From Solihabitans fulvus (GTDB taxonomy: Bacteria > Actinomycetota > Actinomycetes > Mycobacteriales > Pseudonocardiaceae): 64,000 bases of DNA. Shown in pieces: positions 19,515 through 25,924 of this stretch. The stretch's first letter is position 1. Every line of letters starts with the position of its first letter. Made by a program: the position numbers and the translations under genes. The notes beneath the pieces were generated by a model. It made no database searches. It was not told where the DNA came from and worked only from the letters and a program-made list of their open reading frames with translations. The stretch covers positions 352,722 to 416,721 of the forward strand of contig NZ_VUOB01000010.1 of the NCBI RefSeq assembly GCF_008386585.1, written 5' to 3'.

Positions 19515-20374
19515 GTGCGCCTGCGGTTCGGCTGGCACATCGCGCTGCGGCTCGGCCTCGGCGTCGCGGTGGTGGCCGGCGCGACTGGGCTGTTGTGGCG
19601 GTGGAGCCTCGCCGGGTTGACCGGCCAGCAAGCGCCAACGGCCTCGAACAAGTTCGACCTGATCAAGATCGCGCTCACCGTGACCGGCGGCATCGGCGGT
19701 GTCGTTTTCCTGATGATCGCCTACCGCAAGCAGCGACTCGGCAAGGCCGCCGAGCTGCGCGAAGACACCAAGCTGTTCAACGAGCGGTTCACAAAGGCCA
19801 CCGAACAGCTCGGCCACGACGCGGCAGCCGTCCGCCTCGCCGGGGTGTACGCGGTGGCCGGGCTAGCCGATGACTGGGTGGCGCACCGTCAGACCTGTAT
19901 TTCGGTGCTGTGCGCGTACCTGCGGATGCACTACGACCCAGAGAAGCCCGAAGAACTGCGCAAGTGGCACGGTGAGCGCCAAGTGCGCCACACGGTCGTG
20001 CGGTGCATCGGCGCACATCTGCGCCAGAATGCACGGGTGTCATGGCAGGGCCACGACTTCGACTTCACCAGAGCCGTCTTCGACGGCGGCGACTTCAGTA
20101 GGGCCGTATTCTCCAGCAGCAACGTTTCCTTCCGCGATGCTGTGTTCTCCGGCGCGTGGTCAACTTCTACGGTGCCAAGTTCTCCGGCGGCGAGGTCGAC
20201 TTCCGCCGTGCCGAGTTCTCGGGCGGTGAGGTCGCCTTCTACGGTGCTGAGTTCTCGGGCGGCAAGGTCGATTTCAGAACATCTGCGACGTGGCAGGTGC
20301 CCCCTCGCTTCAATTGGTGGACGGCTGACGGTCCTCCCACCGGTCTGCTGTTGCCGCCGCAGGCGCCTGACTAG
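19515..20374 (+). pseudogene. Membrane pentapeptide-repeat protein gene, single-base frameshift
   Basis: The gene begins at GTG 19515 with two membrane helices (about 8-28 and 50-68), then the helical segment NERFTKATEQLGHDAAAVRLAGVYA typical of actinobacterial pentapeptide-repeat proteins, then Phe-rich repeats. Near 20152 the repeat pattern leaves frame and resumes in the next frame (VNFYGAKFSGGEVDF, repeated) to a stop at 20374. Adding one base restores a 286-residue protein. The damaged repeat unit is 35 bp where its neighbours are 36. It may be a true pseudogene, a sequencing error or, less likely, a programmed shift. Function unknown. Confidence 0.8.
20137..20279 (+). repeat. 36-bp tandem repeats, first copy 35 bp
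   Basis: Four consecutive units at 20137-20171 (35 bp), 20172-20207, 20208-20243 and 20244-20279 encode 12-residue repeats of the form FSGGEVDFRRAE. The missing base of the first unit lies in its G/C-rich GGCGCGTGG stretch. Confidence 0.85.
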
Positions 20375-20384
20375 CCCCGACCGG

Positions 20385-20921
20385 TTAGCGCCCGAGGCCG
20401 GGCACGACCTCCGCGCCGGGCAGCCCGGCGAGGACGTCCCCAGGCACGAACAGCTTGCTGTGCCGCACGCCGCTGCCGATCACCAGTTCGGGGGCCGCGG
20501 CGACGGCCTCGTCGACCAGGATCGGCCACTCCGGCGGCAGCCCGACCGGCGTGATGCCGCCGTAGGCCATGCCGGTGCGCCGCACGGCCTCGTCCATCGG
20601 CGCGAACGACGCCCGCCGCGCGTCCAGCCGCCGCCGGACCAGGCCGTTCACGTCGGCTCGCGTGGTCGCGAGCACGAGGCACGCGGCGTACCGGACGTCG
20701 TCGCCGCGCTTGCCGGCGACCACGACGCAGTTGGCGGACGCGGTGAGTGGCACTCCGTACCTCTCGCAGAACGCGGCCGTGTCCGCGAGTTCCGGATCGA
20801 TCTCGGCGACGCCGAGGCGGGCCGCGTCCAGTTCCTCGATGGCCTTGGCGACGGGGGCGGCGAGCAGGTCGAGCCGCTCGGCGGCGGGCAGGACGTCGAG
20901 GACGCCGGCGATGGTCCACAC
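20385..20921 (-). CDS. YbaK/prolyl-tRNA-deacylase domain protein
   Basis: 178 residues with the YbaK/aa-tRNA deacylase fold (about 45-165: TASANCVVVAGKRGDDVRYAACLV and GMAYGGITPVGLPPEWPILVD). Family members hydrolyse mischarged aminoacyl-tRNAs in trans. The Lys of VAGKRG is in the place of the family's important Lys. The start is GTG 20921. It converges with the broken pentapeptide gene, and the gap to the TipAS-type regulator gene holds the latter's promoter. Confidence 0.85.
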   Translation of the reverse strand: MWTIAGVLDVLPAAERLDLLAAPVAKAIEELDAARLGVAEIDPELADTAAFCERYGVPLTASANCVVVAGKRGDDVRYAACLVLATTRADVNGLVRRRLDARRASFAPMDEAVRRTGMAYGGITPVGLPPEWPILVDEAVAAAPELVIGSGVRHSKLFVPGDVLAGLPGAEVVPGLGR

Positions 20922-20945
20922 GAACGAGATCCTGCCAGGCCTGCG

Positions 20946-20976
20946 TTGACTTTGCCGCTACGTCAACCTTTACCGT
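20946..20976 (+). promoter_or_regulatory. MerR-type promoter with 19-bp spacer
   Basis: TTGACT (20946-20951) and TACCGT (20971-20976) are separated by 19 bp, the stretched spacing typical of promoters untwisted by MerR regulators. GTTGAC at 20945 and GTCAAC at 20962 form a dyad across the spacer. It lies upstream of the TipAS-type gene and probably allows autoregulation. Confidence 0.65.
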
Positions 20977-21023
20977 GGTTCTCGGGCCGGACGGACCGGC
21001 CCGACACGGAGACGGGACTGGTC

Positions 21024-21782
21024 ATGGCGTGGTCGATCGCGCAGGTCGCGCGCATGTCGAAGGTGACATCGCGGACCCTGCGGCACTACGACTCGATCGG
21101 GCTGCTGACGCCCGCCTGGGTGGGCGACAACGGCTATCGCCACTACGAGCAGGAGCAACTGTTTCGGCTGCAACAGATCCTGTTGCTGCGCGAGCTGGGG
21201 CTCGGGCTCGACGCGATCGGCGAGATCCTGGACGGCCGGCACGAGACGGTCGCGGTGCTGCGCAACCACCTCCGGTGGCTGCGCGAGGAGCAGCGCAGGC
21301 TCGGCACGCTGGCCGCGACCGTGTCGAACACCATCAACCAGTTGGAAGGAGGTGACATCGTGGCACCGGACGATTTGTTCGAGGGCTTCGACACCGAGCG
21401 GCAGGCCAGGTACGAGGCCGAGCTGGTCGAGCGGTTCGGCGAGGGCGCGCAGGCGCACATCGATGAGACCAGGCGCAAGCGGGCGGGCTGGACGAAGCAG
21501 GACTACGACGGCTTCCAGCGCGAGGTCGTGGAGCTCGACGAGGGCTTCGCGGCCCTGCTGGACGCCGGGGTCCCGCCGACGGACCCGCGCGCGCAGGAGC
21601 TGACGGAGCGGCACTACCGCTTCGTGTGCAGGTCGTGGACGCCCAACGCCAAGTCCTACGCCGGACTCGGCCAGCTCTACGTCGACAGCCCCGAGTTCCG
21701 CGAGCGGTACGAGAACATCCGCGGCGGGCTCGCCGAGTACCTGCGCGACGCCATGGCGGCGTACGCGGAGACCCGGCTGTAG
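21024..21782 (+). CDS. MerR-family regulator with TipAS antibiotic-recognition domain
   Basis: 252 residues. The N-terminal MerR winged helix (WSIAQVARMSKVTSRTLRHYDSIGLL) is followed by a dimerising coiled coil to about residue 110. The C-terminal TipAS-like domain (QARYEAELVERFGEG to YLRDAMAAYAETRL) is the part that in TipAL binds thiopeptides and other drugs. A single Cys in HYRFVCRSW might serve for drug capture, but its equivalence to the TipAL Cys is not proven. ATG 21024 lies about 40 bases after the predicted start of transcription. No resistance gene is adjacent. Confidence 0.88.
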   Translation: MAWSIAQVARMSKVTSRTLRHYDSIGLLTPAWVGDNGYRHYEQEQLFRLQQILLLRELGLGLDAIGEILDGRHETVAVLRNHLRWLREEQRRLGTLAATVSNTINQLEGGDIVAPDDLFEGFDTERQARYEAELVERFGEGAQAHIDETRRKRAGWTKQDYDGFQREVVELDEGFAALLDAGVPPTDPRAQELTERHYRFVCRSWTPNAKSYAGLGQLYVDSPEFRERYENIRGGLAEYLRDAMAAYAETRL

Positions 21783-21885
21783 GGGCTACTGATCGGCGAC
21801 ACGGCCGTCGCTGAAGAAGGCCAGGCGAGACGTCTCGGGGAGCCGCGGACCCCCGAGGCCAGCGCCTGCCAGGAACCGCGCGGCG

Positions 21886-22656
21886 TCACGCCCCGTCGAG
21901 GAAGCCGGTGAGCAGGGCGCGGACCTCGCGGCGGTGGGTGATCAGCGGGGCTGGCGACGGCAGCGCCTCGAACCGGGCGGCGGGCAGTGCCCTCGCCGTG
22001 GCTCTGGCCACCTCCTCGGGATGCAGCGGGTCACCCGTTGCGGCGATCACCAGGACGGGTGTGCGCACGTCGGCGAGCGCGGCGGCGTCGGTCAGCGGGC
22101 TCTGCTCCGGCAGCGTGCGCAGCGCGGCGGCGAGCCTGGTCAGGGCGGCGGTCCTGGCCTCGACGTAGTCGCCGACCGGGACGCCGGGCGGCAGTTCGCC
22201 CGCGACCAGCTCGCGCAGGCCGGCCAGGTCGTGCGCGTCGACGGCGTCGGCCATTCGTTCCAGCGCCCACACCGCCGGCGTGGACCTCGGGCGGTCCAGC
22301 GCGGCCGGCAGCAGCAGGGCCACCCGGTCGAAGCGGTCGCCCTGCTCGGCGAGCAGGCGGGTCAGCGCGCCGGAGCCGAGCGAGACGCCGACCGCGCGGG
22401 TCGCCTCGACCCGGTCGGCGACCTCGGCCAGGTCGGCGGCGATGGTGGGGTAGGTCCAGTAGCCGTCCGGGGCGTCGGGCGCGTCGCCGTGCGACGGCAG
22501 GGTCAGCACGACCCTGGTGCCGGCGAGCCCGGAGGCCGGGATGCGCGCCTCGCCCTGGGTGGCGCCGAGGCCGGGGGCGACCAGCGTCACCGGAAGGCCG
22601 CTGCCGTGCGCGCGCCAGGTCAGGCCGCTGCGCAGGGAGTTCGCGGTCTCCGTCAC
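21886..22656 (-). CDS. Alpha/beta hydrolase
   Basis: 256 residues. Nucleophile elbow GVSLGSGA, catalytic Asp in AATGDPLHP and a His near PAPLITHRREV outline a serine hydrolase. The lid region is Ala/Leu-rich. Its GTG start overlaps the DUF2516 stop (GTGA), coupling the two. A short hairpin follows (21834-21840 / 21851-21857). Substrate unknown. Confidence 0.83.
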   Translation of the reverse strand: MTETANSLRSGLTWRAHGSGLPVTLVAPGLGATQGEARIPASGLAGTRVVLTLPSHGDAPDAPDGYWTYPTIAADLAEVADRVEATRAVGVSLGSGALTRLLAEQGDRFDRVALLLPAALDRPRSTPAVWALERMADAVDAHDLAGLRELVAGELPPGVPVGDYVEARTAALTRLAAALRTLPEQSPLTDAAALADVRTPVLVIAATGDPLHPEEVARATARALPAARFEALPSPAPLITHRREVRALLTGFLDGA

Positions 22657-22949
22657 CACTTGGGGCCGCGTTGGACCTCGTTCAGCTTGGGCCGCACGTC
22701 CACGAGGTAGACCAGCACGGCGACCAGGCCGGCGATCCAGAACATCGCGCCGAGGCTGCTCGGCGAGAACAGCACGAGCCCGGCGGTGCCACCTGCGGTG
22801 ATGCCAAGCCAGGCCGGCTTGGTCATCCGCTCCGCGGCGGGGTACGCGTCGGCCCGCTGCTTGAGGGCGTGCAGGAATGCGAAGACCCCCACCGGGATCG
22901 CGGCCCAGTAGATGACCGTCATTACCCACCAGTCGACGCCATAATGCAC
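22653..22949 (-). CDS. DUF2516 membrane protein
   Basis: 98 residues with three predicted membrane helices (about 9-26, 47-63 and 66-84) and a basic C-terminus RPKLNEVQRG, which matches the DUF2516 family. It sits downstream of the HbhA-like gene, as its counterpart (Rv0476, from memory) does in mycobacteria, and is translationally coupled to a hydrolase. Role unknown; the conserved pairing with HbhA-like proteins hints at an envelope function. Confidence 0.85.
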   Translation of the reverse strand: MHYGVDWWVMTVIYWAAIPVGVFAFLHALKQRADAYPAAERMTKPAWLGITAGGTAGLVLFSPSSLGAMFWIAGLVAVLVYLVDVRPKLNEVQRGPKW

Positions 22950-23006
22950 GTCTCCAGCCTACGTGCACCGCCCGCCGACGCCCACCGGCGACCGACCGCG
23001 CGGGAG

Positions 23007-23031
23007 CGGGACCGGCCCTTGACCGGTCCCG
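23007..23031 (-). terminator. Hairpin after the HbhA-like gene
   Basis: Perfect 9-bp stem CGGGACCGG / CCGGTCCCG with a 7-nt loop, 16 bases downstream of the HbhA-like stop codon. Confidence 0.6.
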
Positions 23032-23047
23032 TTCGCCTCGCCACGGA

Positions 23048-23710
23048 CTACTTCTCGGTGTCGGCCTTCTCGGTGCTGGCCTTGGTGGCGCGGGCCGCTG
23101 GCTTGCGCGGCGTGGTGCGCGCGGCGGCCTTGCGGGTGGCCGCGCGGGTCTCGTCGGCGACCTCGCCGGCCGCGGTCACCACGGCCTCGGCGGCGTCCTC
23201 GGCGACCTTCTCGGTGGCCGAGGCGACCTTCTCGCCGGTGACGCGGGTGCGCCTGCTGACCTTGCCGAGCACGTCGTCGGCCAGCACGCGGGCCTCGCCT
23301 GCGGCCTCCTCGACGCGGTGCTGCGCCACGTCCACGGCGTCGCCGACCTGCTCGAAGGCGCGCTTGAGCTGCGGCTGGGTGCGCAGCCGGTCCAGCGTCT
23401 CCTCGCCGCGCTCGGCGAGGTACTGGTAGAGGTGCAGCGCGGACTGGGTGTAGGCGTCGAGCAGCTTGCGCAGCTCGGCCGGGTCCAGCTTGTCGCGCAG
23501 GCCGCCGAAGTCGGTCGGCAGCTCGTCGACGGCGGACTTCGCGGCGCCTGCGCGCTCGTCGAGGCGGCTCTTGGCCTTGCTGAGCGCGTCGATCACGGCC
23601 TTGGCGGCGAGGTCACCGGCGCCGAGGGCGGCGAGCAGCGGGGTGCGCGCGGCTGCGGCGGCCTGCTCCCCGGCCTTGCGCAGTTCCTCCGTGGAGGGCA
23701 GGTTCGACAT
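23048..23710 (-). CDS. hbhA: Heparin-binding-hemagglutinin-like protein
   Basis: 220 residues. A long Ala/Leu/Glu-rich helical rod (about 10-165) has coiled-coil character, followed by a Lys/Ala/Pro/Arg-rich tail (ATRKAAARTTPRKPAARATK), the layout of mycobacterial HbhA, where the tail binds sulphated glycans. There is no signal peptide, as in HbhA. The start is ATG 23710, with GGAG upstream. In a soil actinomycete the role is more likely envelope or lipid-related than adhesion (inference). An XRE regulator gene lies just upstream. Confidence 0.85.
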   Translation of the reverse strand: MSNLPSTEELRKAGEQAAAAARTPLLAALGAGDLAAKAVIDALSKAKSRLDERAGAAKSAVDELPTDFGGLRDKLDPAELRKLLDAYTQSALHLYQYLAERGEETLDRLRTQPQLKRAFEQVGDAVDVAQHRVEEAAGEARVLADDVLGKVSRRTRVTGEKVASATEKVAEDAAEAVVTAAGEVADETRAATRKAAARTTPRKPAARATKASTEKADTEK

Positions 23711-23766
23711 CGAGATCACTCCTCGTTCGTGGTCCGTTGTGCGGGTTCCGATCCGTCCACAGTGGA

Positions 23767-24147
23767 TTATTCCATTGTGGACAGTCGAGCGGCGTTCTCC
23801 CGCCGGAAGGATTCGTACACGTCGAGCAGCACCTGTTTCTGCCGCTCGGTGAGATCGGGGTCGGCGGCGACGGCGTCGACGAGCGCGCCGCCGTCCCGCT
23901 GCTCCAGGATCCCGGCCTGCACGTAGAGCGCCTCGGCCGAGATCCGCAGGCCCTTGGCGATCTGTTGCAGGATCTCCGCGCTCGGCCTGCGCAGACCCCG
24001 TTCAATCTGACTGAGGTAGGGATTGGACACGCCGGCGAGCTTTGCCAACTGCCGCAACGAGATCTGCGCGTTGCCGCGCTGCTGGCGGATGTAGTCGCCG
24101 ATGTCCCTACCGAGGTCGGCGACCGCCTTGTCTATCGACTTGTCCAC
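23767..24147 (-). CDS. XRE-family transcriptional regulator
   Basis: 126 residues. The helix-turn-helix ISLRQLAKLAGVSNPYLSQIERG lies near residues 32-54, and the C-terminal third (TERQKQVLLDVYESFRREN) is a helical partner region. It is related by position to Rv0474 upstream of hbhA (from memory). The start is GTG 24147, with GGAGG upstream; longer open sequence beyond it lacks homology. Direct repeats in the upstream gap may be its operator. Confidence 0.88.
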   Translation of the reverse strand: MDKSIDKAVADLGRDIGDYIRQQRGNAQISLRQLAKLAGVSNPYLSQIERGLRRPSAEILQQIAKGLRISAEALYVQAGILEQRDGGALVDAVAADPDLTERQKQVLLDVYESFRRENAARLSTME

Positions 24148-24188
24148 CGCGATCGCCTCCCTTGCCTCGCCTTCGACGGTACGCGCGA

Positions 24189-24219
24189 GTGCTAGCTCCT
24201 GCAAGCGGGGTGCTAGCAC
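24189..24219. promoter_or_regulatory. Direct GTGCTAGC repeats, candidate XRE operator
   Basis: GTGCTAGC occurs at 24189 and 24210, 21 bp apart (two helical turns), in the gap between the XRE gene and the methyltransferase gene. The second copy is part of the perfect palindrome GTGCTAGCAC. Confidence 0.5.
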
Positions 24220-24271
24220 GAGGCGACGTGGGCTGCCCCACAGAGCTACCGTGGGGTTGAGGCGATGCCCC

Positions 24272-25441
24272 ATGCGCGACAGGCTCGACGACCGGACCGA
24301 CCAGCTGCGCGAGCAGCTGGTCAGGTCCATGCTCTCCACCGGCGCGCTGCACGATCCGCGCTGGTCGGCGGCGTTCCGCGCGGTGCGCAGGCACGCGTTC
24401 CTCCCCAGGTTCCTGCAACAGCGCCAGGACGGCGAGTGGGAGATCGTCGACCGCTCGCACCCCAGGTGGCTGGCCAGGATCTACGAGGACCGGGTCAGGG
24501 TCACCCAGCTCGACAACGACGACACCGCGTGGGCCGAGGCCGAGCGGGACGGCAGCGTGCCCGGCACGCCGACCTGCTCGTCCAGCATGCCGACGATCAT
24601 GGCGATCATGCTCGAGCTGCTCGACGCGCACGCGGGCGACCGGGTGCTGGAGATCGGCACCGGCACCGGCTACAACGCGGCGCTGCTGTGCCACGTGCTG
24701 GGCGACGAGCTGGTCACCACCGTCGACGTCGACGCGGGGCTGCTCGCCGGCGCGCGGGAGCGGCTGGCCGAGGCCGGCTATCACCCGACGTGCGTCGCGG
24801 CGGACGGCGCGGACGGCGTCCCGGCGCGCGCCCCCTACGACCGGGTGCTGTGCACGTGTGCGGTGTCGCGGATCCCGCCCGCCTGGCTCGCGCAGACCGT
24901 CCCCGGCGGCCTGGTGGTGACCACGCTGAACCGGCCGATCGGCGCCGGGCTGGTGCGGATCGTGGCCGGCGACGGCGCGACTGGCCAGGGCAGGGTGTTG
25001 GCCGAGGACGGCCGGTTCATGCCGCTGCGGGCGCACCGGCTCGACGAGGTGGGCGCGCTGCTCGACCCCGCGCAGCTGGACGGCGTCACCGAGTCGAGGC
25101 CGACGGACCTCGCGGCCGACGCGGTGCTCAACCCCGGCAGCGCCTTCGAGTTCTTCGCCGGTCTCGCCCTGCCGGACGTGGTGGCAGGCCAGGGCGGGCA
25201 CGGCAGGACGTGGCTGGCCCACCCGGACGGCTCGTGGGTCCGGCTCCGCGCAACGGGCGACGGCGAGCACACCGTCGAGCAGGGCGGCCCGCGCAGGCTG
25301 TGGGATCTCGCCGAGGCGGCCTACGAGCAGTGGTGCGAGCTGGGCAGGCCGCGCAGGGACCGGTTCGGCATCACGGTGTCCTGCGAGATCCAGGAGCTGT
25401 GGCTGGACGAACCGACCGACCCGCACCGGTGGCCGTTGTAG
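24272..25441 (+). CDS. Protein-L-isoaspartate-O-methyltransferase-like protein
   Basis: 389 residues. The N-terminal half is the PCMT fold with SAM motif I EIGTGTGYNAALLCHVLG, motif II VTTVDVDAGLL and VPGGLVVTTLNRPIGAG. It is longer than housekeeping PCMT (about 210) and has a C-terminal extension, resembling the actinobacterial methyltransferases that modify ribosomal peptides or act as PCMT paralogues. No precursor peptide was recognised nearby. ATG 24272 sits 20 bases after TACCGT. It is divergent from the XRE regulator gene. Confidence 0.82.
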   Translation: MRDRLDDRTDQLREQLVRSMLSTGALHDPRWSAAFRAVRRHAFLPRFLQQRQDGEWEIVDRSHPRWLARIYEDRVRVTQLDNDDTAWAEAERDGSVPGTPTCSSSMPTIMAIMLELLDAHAGDRVLEIGTGTGYNAALLCHVLGDELVTTVDVDAGLLAGARERLAEAGYHPTCVAADGADGVPARAPYDRVLCTCAVSRIPPAWLAQTVPGGLVVTTLNRPIGAGLVRIVAGDGATGQGRVLAEDGRFMPLRAHRLDEVGALLDPAQLDGVTESRPTDLAADAVLNPGSAFEFFAGLALPDVVAGQGGHGRTWLAHPDGSWVRLRATGDGEHTVEQGGPRRLWDLAEAAYEQWCELGRPRRDRFGITVSCEIQELWLDEPTDPHRWPL

Positions 25442-25448
25442 TCCCCGC

Positions 25449-25504
25449 ATGTCATGAAGGTCCCGTCAAGACACCCAACGTGTTGACGGGACCCTTCATG
25501 ACAT
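25449..25504. terminator. Long inverted repeat, probable bidirectional terminator
   Basis: Arms at 25449-25469 (21 nt) and 25483-25504 (22 nt) match completely apart from one bulged base, with a 13-nt loop. It lies between the converging methyltransferase and DUF1272 genes. The stem is much less GC-rich than other terminators here. Confidence 0.65.
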
Positions 25505-25510
25505 CCTCGG

Positions 25511-25764
25511 TCAGGCGGTTGTCGGCTCCGCGCACCTCGGGTTCGGTCCGACGCGGACCGTCGACGCCGGGAAGCGCTCCAGGAGCGCTGCCCGGCGGGC
25601 GGCCTGCGGGTGAACTCGCCGCCGCAGTTCGGGCAGACGCCGTTCAGCCGGTCGTTCACGCAGGTCTCGCAGAACGTGCACTCGAACGAGCAGATCAGCG
25701 CCTCGGTCGAGGTCGGCGCGAGGTCCCGGTCGCAGCACTCGCAGTTCGGACGCATGTCGAGCAT
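25511..25764 (-). pseudogene. DUF1272 zinc-ribbon protein gene, single-base frameshift
   Basis: MLDMRPNCECCDRDL followed by the Cys pairs ICSFECTFCETC and CPNCGG is the DUF1272 signature, with eight Cys for zinc. After FTRRPP near 25590 the frame breaks; the expected end, LLERFPASTVRV and a stop at 25511, continues in another frame. Restoring one base gives 84 residues, the normal family length. The lesion lies in a G/C-rich GCCGGGC stretch. All Cys residues lie before the break, so a longer altered product could still fold. Function of the family unknown. Confidence 0.8.
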
Positions 25765-25924
25765 CGACGCCTCGCGGGGCTCGGGCGCGTCGCCGCGCAG
25801 CGTGGTGGCCGCCTCGACCATATCGGCCCGCGCGGCCGGGCCGCCAACTGCGCCAACGAGTGAAAAATAATGACACGGTCGGGTGAAACCGCAGCGTGCG
25901 CGGGTTGTGGGTCATGATGCCTCG

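Noticed and set aside
20137..20279. CRISPR-like array from evenly spaced repeats
   Set aside because: The 36-bp units are contiguous, in a coding frame and have no spacers.
19515..21782. Apparent fusion of a pentapeptide protein to a MerR regulator in one open frame
   Set aside because: The middle is antisense to the YbaK-type gene and of nonsense composition. The MerR part has its own promoter and ATG; the pentapeptide part continues in another frame to its own stop.
24189..24219. CIRCE/HrcA heat-shock element
   Set aside because: GTGCTAGC repeats recall half of the CIRCE motif, but they are direct rather than inverted with a 9-base spacer, and no chaperone gene is adjacent.
24272..25441. 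Ribosomal-peptide biosynthetic cluster around the PCMT-like gene
   Set aside because: No precursor peptide, cyclase, transporter or protease is next to it; the neighbours are the XRE/hbhA locus and DUF1272.
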